From Salipiger abyssi (GTDB lineage: Bacteria; Pseudomonadota; Alphaproteobacteria; Rhodobacterales; Rhodobacteraceae): 64,000 nt of DNA. Position numbers and translations under genes: made by a program. Positions 1 through 7,761 of the stretch are shown here, piece after piece (position 1 is the stretch's first letter; the number at the start of each line of letters is the position of its first letter). The stretch lies in assembly GCF_001975705.1 (NCBI RefSeq), contig NZ_CP015093.1, forward strand, positions 2,294,001 through 2,358,000. The letters run 5' to 3'. Below the pieces are notes generated by a model. The model saw only the letters and a list, made by a program, of their open reading frames with translations, did no database searches and was not told where the DNA came from.

Positions 1-76
1 GCATGCGCGCGCCGCAGGCGGCCAGCAGCACGAGCAGCGGCAGGGCGAGGGCGGCGGGGCGGTTCATCAGGGTCAT
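1..76 (-). CDS. Lipoprotein, N-terminal part only (runs off the left edge)
   Basis: Only the first 25 codons lie in the window. They read as a bacterial lipoprotein signal peptide: a short start with an Arg, a hydrophobic stretch rich in Leu and Ala, then the lipobox LAAC with the Cys at about residue 21. The ATG at 76 has a good ribosome binding site, AGGAG, eight bases upstream. The protein would be cleaved by signal peptidase II and anchored to a membrane by its lipidated Cys. What the mature protein does cannot be said, because it lies outside the window. Confidence 0.6.
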   Translation of the reverse strand, partial: MTLMNRPAALALPLLVLLAACGARM

Positions 77-219
77 GTCGCAATCTCCTTCCGCGAGGGG
101 CAGCGCCTTGGCACTTGTGGGAAACCCTGCCGGCCTTGGCGCTGCGTTTAGTCTAGCACTAGGCTGCGGCAAGATCTTCCCGCCACGGCGGGGCGGGGAA
201 AAACTATTGGCGAGACCGG

Positions 220-789
220 TCAGGGTGTGTCCTCTGCATTGGCATTGGTGGTCAGGATATCTTGCGCCAGCGCCGGGTCCGAGACCGCCCGGGCGAGCAC
301 CAGCGCCCCGACAAGCCGGCTGAGCAGCCGGATCGCCGCAGCCTCGCTCGCGGGTGTGCCGGTCTCTGCCGCCGCTTCGGCGATCTGGCTCAGTGTCTTG
401 CGCAGCCCGGCGTCGAAGGCCTCGCGCACCGGCACCTCGTGGCGCGGTGCCTCGGCGCCGAGCGTGGCGTAGGTGCAGCCAAGCCCGCGATGGCTCAGAT
501 GCGGCTTGGACAGGTACCAGCGCGCCACAGCCGCGAGCGGATCGCCCTCGGCCTCCTGCAACACGGTCTCCCAGGCCTCGGCGTTGCGGGCGAGCGCGTC
601 CTCTGTGGCCTCGGCCAGCAGCGCTTCCTTGCTGGCGAACTGTTTGTAGAACGCGCCATTGGTCAGCCCCGCCGCCTGCATCAGCGCGGCGATGCCGACC
701 CCGTCATAGCCATGCTCGCGGAACATCTCGCCGGCGGTGCGCACCACCCGTGTCCGGTTCTGCGCCGCGTCCTGCCGGCTCATCCGCAT
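220..789 (-). CDS. TetR/AcrR family transcriptional regulator
   Basis: A 189-residue protein with an N-terminal TetR helix-turn-helix: residues about 10-55 include GYDGVGIAALMQAAGLTNGA followed by FYKQFASKEALL, the family's recognition helix and following helix. The C-terminal half is a ligand-binding domain whose ligand cannot be told. The start at 789 has GGAGG at 5-base spacing; ATG at 783 is an alternative. It is divergent from a thiolase gene, and the 100 bp between them holds two ATTA-N6-TAAT inverted repeats, so it very probably represses the thiolase and itself in response to an acyl compound. The ligand is inference. Confidence 0.88.
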   Translation of the reverse strand: MRMSRQDAAQNRTRVVRTAGEMFREHGYDGVGIAALMQAAGLTNGAFYKQFASKEALLAEATEDALARNAEAWETVLQEAEGDPLAAVARWYLSKPHLSHRGLGCTYATLGAEAPRHEVPVREAFDAGLRKTLSQIAEAAAETGTPASEAAAIRLLSRLVGALVLARAVSDPALAQDILTTNANAEDTP

Positions 790-816
790 TGGGGCCTCCT
801 CTGATATCCGGCTTGA

Positions 817-830
817 ATTATAACCGTAAT
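817..830. promoter_or_regulatory. Operator-like inverted repeat, site 1 (tetR/thiolase)
   Basis: ATTATAACCGTAAT, an imperfect palindrome with outer arms ATTA and TAAT and a 6-bp centre. It has the same architecture as the perfect site at 850-863; the centres are 33 bp apart, about three helical turns, so dimers would bind the same DNA face. It lies just upstream of the tetR start, which suits autorepression. Confidence 0.55.
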
Positions 831-837
831 CTTATTG

Positions 838-865
838 TTGACAAGTTGGATTATGATCATAATTT
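838..865 (+). promoter_or_regulatory. Probable sigma-70-type promoter of the thiolase gene
   Basis: A consensus -35 box TTGACA at 838-843 is followed after 16 bp by TAATTT at 860-865 as the likely -10. The second palindrome (850-863) fills the spacer and touches the -10, so a repressor bound there would block polymerase. The -10 choice is by eye. Confidence 0.5.
850..863. promoter_or_regulatory. Operator, perfect 14-bp palindrome (tetR/thiolase)
   Basis: ATTATGATCATAAT is its own reverse complement. It sits in the divergent tetR/thiolase gap, overlaps the thiolase promoter spacer, and repeats the ATTA-N6-TAAT plan of the site at 817-830. It is the likeliest primary site for the TetR protein encoded at 220-789. 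Confidence 0.65.
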
Positions 866-889
866 AAATGAAGTTCAGGGAGATTCAGC

Positions 890-2086
890 ATGTCAGACAG
901 ACCCAACGATCCGGTGGCCATCGTCGCCGCCAGGCGCACTCCGCTGGGCGCTTTCATGGGCGCCTTTGCACAGGTGCCGGCGACCGAGCTTGGTGCCGTG
1001 GCGATCCGCGCGGCGCTTGGCGATGCAGCGCTCGACGGGGCGGATCTGTCGGAAATCCTGATGGGTTGCGTGCTGCCTGCCGGGCTCGGGCAAGCGCCGG
1101 CGCGGCAGGCGGCGCGGGCGGCGGGGTTGCCGGACGCCACCGGCGCGACCACGATCAACAAGGTCTGCGGCTCGGGGATGAAGGCGACGATGCTGGGCCA
1201 TGATCTCATCCACGCGGGCAGCGCCGGCATCGTGGTGACCGGCGGTATGGAGGCGATGTCGGGCGCGCCCTTCCTGATCCCCGAGATGCGCGGCGGGCGT
1301 AAAGCGGGCGGCACCGAGCTGCTCGACCATATGATGACGGACGGGCTGGAGGATGCCTATGAGCGCGGCCGCCCGATGGGCACCTTCGGCGAGGCCACGG
1401 CGGAATGTTACGGCTTTACCCGCGGCGATCAGGACGCCTATGCCATCGAGACGCTGGAGCGCGCCCGCGCCGCCGTCTCCGGCGGTGCCTTCGCGGCGGA
1501 ATGCGCTCCGGTGGAGGTGCGTGGCCGCAAGGGAACGGTGACGGTGGCGCAGGACGAACGGCCCGGGCGCATCGACCCGGCGAAGATCCCGGGGCTGCGC
1601 GCGGCCTTTGGCGATCTGGGCACGATCACCGCCGCCAGCTCTTCGGCCAATGCCGATGGTGCGGCGGCGCTGGTTCTGGCCTCGGCCCGGGAGGCGGAGG
1701 CGCGCGGGCTGCCGGTGTTGGGACGGATCCTCGGCCACAGCACCCATTCGCAGGAGCCCGCCTGGTTCACCACGGCGCCGATCCCGGCGATCCAAAAGCT
1801 TTTGGCGCAGGTCGGGTGGACAGCCGAGGAGGTGGATCTTTTCGAGATTAACGAGGCCTTTGCGGTGGTGGCCATGGCGGCGGCACGGGAGATCGGCATT
1901 CCGCGCGAAAAGCTCAACGTCAATGGCGGCGCCTGCGCCCTCGGCCATCCGATCGGAGCGACGGGCGCGCGGATCATCGTGACGCTGATCCACGCATTGC
2001 GCGCCCGCAGCCTGCGGCGCGGGGTGGCCTGCCTCTGCATCGGCGGCGGCGAAGCAACGGCCATCGCCCTGGAGGTTACGCCGTAG
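890..2086 (+). CDS. Acetyl-CoA C-acetyltransferase / thiolase
   Basis: A 398-residue thiolase, which either cleaves 3-ketoacyl-CoA or condenses two acetyl-CoA. The acyl-accepting Cys is at residue 93 in NKVCGSGMKA, the active-site His at about 353 in GGACALGHPIGATGAR, and the second catalytic Cys at about 383 in the C-terminal CLCIGGG motif. Length and motif spacing are normal for the biosynthetic/degradative thiolase superfamily, so an active enzyme is expected. GGGAG precedes the ATG. It is divergent from the TetR gene and has two operators upstream, so it looks inducible. Chain-length preference (atoB/phaA-like or fadA-like) cannot be settled from sequence alone. Its TAG stop lies inside a REP-like hairpin. 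Confidence 0.92.
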   Translation: MSDRPNDPVAIVAARRTPLGAFMGAFAQVPATELGAVAIRAALGDAALDGADLSEILMGCVLPAGLGQAPARQAARAAGLPDATGATTINKVCGSGMKATMLGHDLIHAGSAGIVVTGGMEAMSGAPFLIPEMRGGRKAGGTELLDHMMTDGLEDAYERGRPMGTFGEATAECYGFTRGDQDAYAIETLERARAAVSGGAFAAECAPVEVRGRKGTVTVAQDERPGRIDPAKIPGLRAAFGDLGTITAASSSANADGAAALVLASAREAEARGLPVLGRILGHSTHSQEPAWFTTAPIPAIQKLLAQVGWTAEEVDLFEINEAFAVVAMAAAREIGIPREKLNVNGGACALGHPIGATGARIIVTLIHALRARSLRRGVACLCIGGGEATAIALEVTP

Positions 2087-2106
2087 GGTGGGTTTGCAAC
2101 CCACCC
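2083..2106 (+). repeat. REP-like palindrome, copy 1
   Basis: A GTAG head (2083-2086) is followed by a hairpin with arms GGTGGGTT and AACCCACC around TGC. It lies between the convergent thiolase and RND genes, and the TAG of the GTAG head is the thiolase stop codon. It differs from the other three copies in the inner arm (GTT/AAC instead of GCA/TGC). It may also act as a bidirectional transcription stop. Confidence 0.6.
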
Positions 2107-2116
2107 ACCCCATCGG

Positions 2117-5100
2117 TCACGCAGGCGCGCCCTCCACCTCGCCTTCCGTCGCCGCAAGACGCGGGCGCAGCCCGAAATCCTGAAGCACCGCAATCACCGC
2201 GGGTGTCACGAACAGCGCCAGAAAGGTCGCGGCACTGAGGCCGAAGGCGAGGCTCGCCACGATGGGGCGCAGGAACTGCGCCTGCGTGCTCGGCTCGAAG
2301 AGCAGTGGGCCGAGCCCCACCACCGTGGTCAGCGAGGTTAGAAAGATCGCGCGGAACCGGTCGCGGACCGCCTCGCGCCCGGCCTCCAGCACATCCATGC
2401 CGCGCGCGGTCCTGTCGTCGATGAAGTTCACCAGAAGGATCGAGTCGTTCACCACCACCCCGGCAAGCGTCGCGAGCCCCACAAGGCTTGGCAGCGAGAT
2501 CTGAAGCCCCAGCGCCATATGTCCCCACATCACGCCCACGAGGCTGAGCGGGATTGCCGCCAGCACCGCCAGTGTGCGGACAAAGCTTTGCAGGTAGAAG
2601 GCCAGCAACAGGAACACACCGCCCGCACCAAGCGCCATATTGCGCGCCAGCGAGCTGCCGGTGGTCGCGGTATCCTCCGCCTCGCCGAGAATGCGGACGG
2701 AGATCTCAGGCCGGGTTTCGGCAAGCTTTGGCAGATAGGAGGCGCGCAGGGCCTGCATCAGCTCGCGGGCATTGGCCACGGCGGGATTGATCGTGCCCTG
2801 AACGCGCACGCTGCGCTGCCCGTCGACCCGGTTGATCGTGGCATAGCCGCGCGATTGCGTCACCGTCGCCACCGCCGAGAGCGGCACCAGCGCGCCGGAG
2901 CTGCTGCGCACCCGCAGATCGGTGATATCCGACAGCGCGATCCGGTCGCCGGCGTCAAAGCGCGCGACCACATCGACCTCGCCCAGCCCGTCGGCGAAGC
3001 TGAGCGCGCTGTCGCCGCGGAACGCGGCGCGCAGCTCGCCGGCGAGGGCCTGCGGCGCGACCCCAAGCGCGTTTGCGGCGGCGGTATCGAGCCGGACGAG
3101 ATATTCCGGCTTGCCGGGCATCAGGTCGAAGGTCACATCCCGCACCCCGTCGAAATCGCGGAAAAACCGGCGCATCTCGCGCGCGGTGACGGCCAGCGCT
3201 TCCAGATCCGGACCCTGTACCAGCAGGTCGATGGGTTTGCCCCCGGCGCCGCGCTCCTTGTCGGTGATGCGGAACGCCGCCATGTCGGGCAGCCGCCCGC
3301 TGAGCATCTTCCAGCGGTCGAGAATCTCGGTCACATCGGTGCTGCGCGTGCCGGCGGGCAGCAGCTTGGCGCTGATCGTGGCCATATGCGGGCCGGTCCC
3401 CGGCGCGTCGGGGTTGCTGCCATAGGTGACGGTATAGCTCTGAACCAGCGACTGGCCCCCGGGCTGCGCGGGCGTCAGTTCGGCATTCATGATGTCCAGC
3501 GCCGAGACCACCTTGGCCACGCGCTTTTCGGTCAGCGACAGCGGCGCGCCCTCGGCCAGCAGCAGCCGCGCCTCGACCGTGTCGCTCTCGAGCTGGGGAA
3601 AGCTCTGGTATTTGATGAAGCCGCCGGAATAGGGGGCGAGCGAGATCAGCACGAGAAACACCGCGAGGCCCAGCGTCGCATAGCGAAAGCGCAGGGCCAG
3701 CCCGGCAAGCGGCACGATCACCGCGTCGCGGAACCGGGCAAAGCCGTCATTCACCGCGCGGCTGATGCGACCGGGCTCTGTCCTCCGCCCCAGCGAATGG
3801 CGCATATGCGCGGGCAGGATGAGGAAGGCTTCGATCAGGCTGACGGCGAGCACCAGCAGCAGCACGATGGGGATATATTTCAGCACCGCGCCGATATTGC
3901 CGGTCATGAAGCTCAGCGGCCCCACGATCATCGCCGTGGTCACGAAGGAGGCGAAGACCCCCGGCCCGACCTGCCGCACGCCGTTCACAGCCGCATTGTG
4001 GGGCGCTTCCCCGGCCTCGCGCCGGCGCACGATGTTTTCGGAAATCACGATGGCGTCGTCCATCAGCAGCCCCACCGCGATCAGCAGCGCCACCATGGTC
4101 ATCATATTGATCGTGTAGCCCAGAAGCTGCATCGCAAAGATCGCGCCTAGGAACGAGACCGGCAGTCCCATCGCCACCCAGAAGGACAGGCGGAAGCCGA
4201 AGAACAGCCACATCACCGCCAGCACCAGCAGCAGGCCCTGCGTGCCGTTCTCGGCGATGATGCGCAGGCGGTCGCGGATATTGCTGGTGGAATCCTGCGA
4301 GATCGCCAGCGCGATATTGCCCGGCGCCTCGGCGCGTGCCTGCGCGATCTGCCGGTCGAGCGCCGCCTTGACGCGCAGTGCATCCTGCGTGGCGGTCTTG
4401 TTCACCGCGACGATGGCGGCGCGGTGGGCACCGTAATAGGCCGCCTGTGCCGGATCGGCAAAGCCCGCGCGGATCGTCGCCACATCGCCCAGCAGCAGCG
4501 TGCCGCCACCCGCGCTGCCCGCGACGGGGATGCGGGCCAGCTCGGCGGGGCTGCGTTTCTCTCCCAGAAAACGGATCGCGGCGTCGCCATCGGGCCCTTG
4601 CAGCGTGCCCGCCGGCAGATCGAGGCTGTGCTGCGACAGGACAGAGGCGATCTGCGCGATGTTCAGCCCGTGGCGGCGCAGCGCCACCGCGTCGAAGGTG
4701 ACGGCGATCTCGCGATCGGAAAACCCGTTCACCTCCACATCCGAGATCTCGGGATCGGCGCGCAGCCGATCGGCAAGCGCGGAGGCATAGGCAAAGAGCA
4801 CCTGCGGATCGTCCGGCCCGGTGACGGCGACGGAGGCCACCGAGGCCACGCGCTCGACCACCGTGCTCACCGGATCCTCGGCCTTGTCGGGAAAGCCGGT
4901 CACGCCGTCGATGGCGGCCTTCAGATCGTTGTGAAACCGCGTCATGTCGGCGCCTTCGACGATCTCGGCGGTGAAGATCGCGGTGTTTTCGCGCGCCAGA
5001 CAGCTCAGCCGGTCGAGGTTCTCGACGCGGCGCAGCGGGGTCTCTGCCATGACGCAGATGCCGCGCTCGACCTCGGCGGGGGTGGCGCCGGGATAAGCAA

Positions 5101-5239
5101 TACGGATCTCCACCTCAGAGGGCGCGACCAGCGGAAAGGTATCGCGTTGCAGCTTGGGCAGCGCCGCGAGGCCGAGCGCCAGCAGCGCGATCATCAGGAT
5201 ATTCGCCGCCGTGGGGTGGAGCGCGAAGAGCCGGATCAT
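2117..5239 (-). CDS. RND efflux transporter, inner-membrane permease
   Basis: A 1040-residue AcrB/MexB-type proton antiporter subunit. It starts with the usual short cytoplasmic end and TM1 (about residues 12-30), then a long periplasmic loop with PGATPAEVERGI. A TM4 region contains GLLMDDAIVISENIVRR with the paired Asp of the proton relay. The repeat half shows the late motif GVVVNDSILLVNFIDD near residue 930. It exports small molecules across the envelope together with the fusion protein encoded directly upstream, whose stop overlaps this start by four bases (ATGA). No outer-membrane channel gene is adjacent, so a TolC-like protein elsewhere must complete the pump. The substrate is unknown. 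Confidence 0.92.
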   Translation of the reverse strand: MIRLFALHPTAANILMIALLALGLAALPKLQRDTFPLVAPSEVEIRIAYPGATPAEVERGICVMAETPLRRVENLDRLSCLARENTAIFTAEIVEGADMTRFHNDLKAAIDGVTGFPDKAEDPVSTVVERVASVASVAVTGPDDPQVLFAYASALADRLRADPEISDVEVNGFSDREIAVTFDAVALRRHGLNIAQIASVLSQHSLDLPAGTLQGPDGDAAIRFLGEKRSPAELARIPVAGSAGGGTLLLGDVATIRAGFADPAQAAYYGAHRAAIVAVNKTATQDALRVKAALDRQIAQARAEAPGNIALAISQDSTSNIRDRLRIIAENGTQGLLLVLAVMWLFFGFRLSFWVAMGLPVSFLGAIFAMQLLGYTINMMTMVALLIAVGLLMDDAIVISENIVRRREAGEAPHNAAVNGVRQVGPGVFASFVTTAMIVGPLSFMTGNIGAVLKYIPIVLLLVLAVSLIEAFLILPAHMRHSLGRRTEPGRISRAVNDGFARFRDAVIVPLAGLALRFRYATLGLAVFLVLISLAPYSGGFIKYQSFPQLESDTVEARLLLAEGAPLSLTEKRVAKVVSALDIMNAELTPAQPGGQSLVQSYTVTYGSNPDAPGTGPHMATISAKLLPAGTRSTDVTEILDRWKMLSGRLPDMAAFRITDKERGAGGKPIDLLVQGPDLEALAVTAREMRRFFRDFDGVRDVTFDLMPGKPEYLVRLDTAAANALGVAPQALAGELRAAFRGDSALSFADGLGEVDVVARFDAGDRIALSDITDLRVRSSSGALVPLSAVATVTQSRGYATINRVDGQRSVRVQGTINPAVANARELMQALRASYLPKLAETRPEISVRILGEAEDTATTGSSLARNMALGAGGVFLLLAFYLQSFVRTLAVLAAIPLSLVGVMWGHMALGLQISLPSLVGLATLAGVVVNDSILLVNFIDDRTARGMDVLEAGREAVRDRFRAIFLTSLTTVVGLGPLLFEPSTQAQFLRPIVASLAFGLSAATFLALFVTPAVIAVLQDFGLRPRLAATEGEVEGAPA

Positions 5240-6585
5240 TTGCCGGCCTCGCCGGATTTGTTCCTGCCTTGACCGCTTCCAGCGCCGCCGCCTGCGGGCG
5301 CGCTCTGCCCCAGCGCCTCGGCGGCAAGGGCGGTCATGCGGGCGCTGTCTTCAATCGGCTTCACCTGCATGCCGGGCACCGCGACGGTCGGCGACGTGAT
5401 CACCAGCCGGTCGCCGGGTTCCAGCCCGCTGTCGATCACCGCGAGATCGCCCATGGTGAAGGCGACGCTCACGGGGCGTTTCTGAAGCGTGTCGTCGGCG
5501 CCCACGACCAGCGCCGTGCCGTCCCAGACCGCATCCGCCGGTGCCACGAGCCGTTCGGTCTGCGGGCCGATCAGCAGCACCTCGACAAACATGTTGCGCC
5601 GCAGCGGCGGACGTTCCCCGGCGGCGGCCTGGCCGAGCGGATCCTCGACACGGACCACCACCGTGGCGCTTTGTGTGCCGCTGTCGATGGCGTCGCCGAC
5701 CCGCACGACCCGCGCCTTCCAGGTGACATCGTGGCCGGGCGCGGTGAGGCGTACGCGGGCTTTCAGATCCGCGACCTCTGCGCCGCCGCCGGCCAGCCGC
5801 AGCAACGGGCCGATATGACCCAGCGGGAACCGCGCCGGCACTTCCGCCGCCGCGACGCCCTCGGCGGCGAGCAGGGTCTGGCCCGCGCCGACATATTGCC
5901 CCTCCGTGGCGGTCACTTCGGTAATGCGCAGATCGTAGGGCGCGCGGATCTCGGTGAAATCGAGCGCCCGCGCCACCGTGGCCTTTTGCGACAGCACAAC
6001 CTCGCGTTCGGCGGTGGCCAGCCTGCGCTCGTTTTCGAGCCCGGTGACCTGCGCGCGGGCGGACAGCTCCTGCCGGCGGGCGGCATCGAGCCCGGCGCGC
6101 GCGGCGACCCCCTGTTCGGCCAGCCGCTCCTGCCGCGCCAGCTCTGCCCGGGCGAGCTCCAGATCGGCGCGCGCGATGTCGAGGCTGGCGGCGAGCGTGT
6201 CGTCCTTCACATCGGCCGCGGCGATCTGCGCATCCATCTGCGCCAGCGACAGGCGCAGATCCGAATCGTCGATCCGGAACAGTACCGTATCCGCCGCGAC
6301 CAGCGCGCCCGCGGCGAGGCCGGCGTCGCTCTCGACGATATCGCCCGCGACCCGTGCCACCGCGTGCCATTCGCGCGCCGGGCTGACGGTTCCATAGCCC
6401 GACAGCCGTGGCAGCACCGGCACAGGTTGCATGGTCAGCACCCGGACGGGCAGGGAAGGGCGCTTGACGGCGGCTTCGGCGGGGGGCTGTTTCAGCGTTT
6501 CCGCATAGACGAAGGCCGCGACGCCAAGAGCGGCAGGAATGCCAAAGGCCAGCGCGCGGCCAATCAGGGAATCCAAGCCCGCCAT
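5236..6585 (-). CDS. RND efflux periplasmic adaptor (membrane fusion protein, HlyD/AcrA family)
   Basis: A 449-residue adaptor. Residues about 8-30 form a signal anchor. A barrel-sandwich half (around WHAVARVAGDIVESDAGL) leads into a long Ala/Arg/Glu-rich coiled-coil hairpin (about residues 110-190). The returning lipoyl half with TEVTATEGQYV and a C-terminal beta-barrel/membrane-proximal domain follow. A Gly/Lys-rich tail ends the protein. It bridges the RND permease to an outer-membrane channel and is translationally coupled to it. The ATG at 6585 was chosen because it starts right at the signal anchor; an ATG seven codons upstream is possible. Confidence 0.9.
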   Translation of the reverse strand: MAGLDSLIGRALAFGIPAALGVAAFVYAETLKQPPAEAAVKRPSLPVRVLTMQPVPVLPRLSGYGTVSPAREWHAVARVAGDIVESDAGLAAGALVAADTVLFRIDDSDLRLSLAQMDAQIAAADVKDDTLAASLDIARADLELARAELARQERLAEQGVAARAGLDAARRQELSARAQVTGLENERRLATAEREVVLSQKATVARALDFTEIRAPYDLRITEVTATEGQYVGAGQTLLAAEGVAAAEVPARFPLGHIGPLLRLAGGGAEVADLKARVRLTAPGHDVTWKARVVRVGDAIDSGTQSATVVVRVEDPLGQAAAGERPPLRRNMFVEVLLIGPQTERLVAPADAVWDGTALVVGADDTLQKRPVSVAFTMGDLAVIDSGLEPGDRLVITSPTVAVPGMQVKPIEDSARMTALAAEALGQSAPAGGGAGSGQGRNKSGEAGK

Positions 6586-6683
6586 CGTGTCGTGTCTCCA
6601 GGTCATATTTCGAGTGTTGAATGGGTGCAGAGAACAGCCTTCGCCGGAAAATGGCAATCGTCTTGTTGCCGCCCGGGCGTGGG

Positions 6684-7439
6684 CTATTCGAAGCAGTCGG
6701 CGCGCCCGTCGCGCTCGATGGTGGCGGCGCCGTCCCGGATCTGTGCGGCGCGGCGCTGGACATAGCCCGAGGGGCGCGAGGCCGAGCGGTCCTTGGGGTC
6801 GGGCAGGATCGCGGCGAGCCGCGCCGCCTGGATCGCGCTCAGCGCCTCTGGGCCGATGCCGAAATAGTGCCGCGAGGCGGCCTCGACGCCGAACACGCCC
6901 TCGTCGAACTCGGCGATATTGAGATAGATCTCGAGGATGCGTCGTTTCGACCAGAGCGCCTCCACCACCGGGGTGATCAGCGCCTCCAGCGCCTTGCGCG
7001 GCCAGCTGCGGCCCTGCCAGAGATAGGTGTTCTTCACGACCTGCTGGCTGATGGTGGAGGCGCCGCGATTGCCGCCCTCGGCAATGGCGGCGCGGATCGC
7101 CCGCATGTCAAAGCCCCAATGGGTGCAGAAATTGGCATCCTCCGCCGCCACGACCGAACGCAGCATCACCGGCGCGATGCGCTCGGCATCGACCCAGCGT
7201 TGATCGACCGAGGCGCCGAGCCGCCGGCCCTCGGACCACATCGTGTAGGTGGTGGGCGGGTTGATCAGCTTGTAGAGCAGTACCGCCAGCAGCAGCAGCG
7301 CCACCGCCACCATGGCCAGCCGGAAAGCCTGCCGCAGCAGCCAGCGCCCCGGACGGACCCGCCGGCGCGGCTTTGCGACAGCCTCACGCAGCTTGTCGGG
7401 TTTTGCCTGCTTCTTCGGTTTTTTCGCTGCTCGCGCCAT
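6684..7439 (-). CDS. mtgA: Monofunctional biosynthetic peptidoglycan transglycosylase
   Basis: A 251-residue family 51 glycosyltransferase that polymerises lipid II into glycan strands at the outer face of the inner membrane. A Lys/Arg-rich cytoplasmic tail precedes one membrane anchor (about residues 39-57). The catalytic Glu is in VVAAEDANFCTHWGFD, and the conserved GASTISQQVVKN and RKALEALITPVVEALWSKRRILEIYLN motifs follow in order. Lacking a transpeptidase domain, it is the stand-alone MtgA type. The ATG at 7439 starts a normal-length protein; further upstream the frame is open but not protein-like. Confidence 0.93.
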   Translation of the reverse strand: MARAAKKPKKQAKPDKLREAVAKPRRRVRPGRWLLRQAFRLAMVAVALLLLAVLLYKLINPPTTYTMWSEGRRLGASVDQRWVDAERIAPVMLRSVVAAEDANFCTHWGFDMRAIRAAIAEGGNRGASTISQQVVKNTYLWQGRSWPRKALEALITPVVEALWSKRRILEIYLNIAEFDEGVFGVEAASRHYFGIGPEALSAIQAARLAAILPDPKDRSASRPSGYVQRRAAQIRDGAATIERDGRADCFE

Positions 7440-7492
7440 GGGGTCAGAAATACACGGGCTGGCGGGTGGGGGGAAGCGTGCAACGCGCACAA

Positions 7493-7520
7493 GGCCCGGG
7501 GCATCTATGCGCTCCGGGCC
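7493..7520. repeat. Strong hairpin in the mtgA leader
   Basis: GGCCCGG pairs with CCGGGCC, and a nested GCAT/ATGC pair closes the middle. It lies 54-81 bases before the mtgA start codon and would form in its mRNA leader if transcription begins upstream. No T run follows it on the mtgA strand, so it does not look like a simple terminator. Confidence 0.4.
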
Positions 7521-7710
7521 CTGGCCGCCCCAGTGGCAGGGGACGATATCTGACACTCGTCATCATACGCCACGGGTCACATTTGAAACTAACACTCCGA
7601 ACAATTCCTTTATGGCCACTGAATTGGGTGTCGTTGGGTAAACAATGTGGCGCAATCCGGAAAAATCACGCTGTCGGGCGGTTTTTCCGTTCAGTTGAGG
7701 CCAAACGCAA

Positions 7711-7736
7711 GACGCCCGGGGAAATCCCCGGGCGTC
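7711..7736 (-). terminator. Terminator after gltB
   Basis: A perfect 11-bp stem (GACGCCCGGGG with CCCCGGGCGTC) with an ATTT loop on the transcribed strand, 26 bases after the gltB stop. Only a weak, interrupted T tract follows. Confidence 0.65.
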
Positions 7737-7761
7737 TGCGACATCTCATGAAAGCCGGTGC

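Larger units (their letters stand above)
7440..7761. other. Intergenic region between gltB and mtgA
   Basis: These 322 bases hold the gltB terminator (7711-7736), an AT-richer stretch around 7560-7680 that probably carries the mtgA promoter, and a strong hairpin at 7493-7520 close to the mtgA start. I see no credible coding frame and no tRNA-like fold. Confidence 0.5.

Noticed and set aside
2519..4150. A 540-codon plus-strand open frame antisense to the RND permease
   Set aside because: Rich in His, Arg, Gln and Gly with no motif; the RND protein on the other strand is unmistakable.
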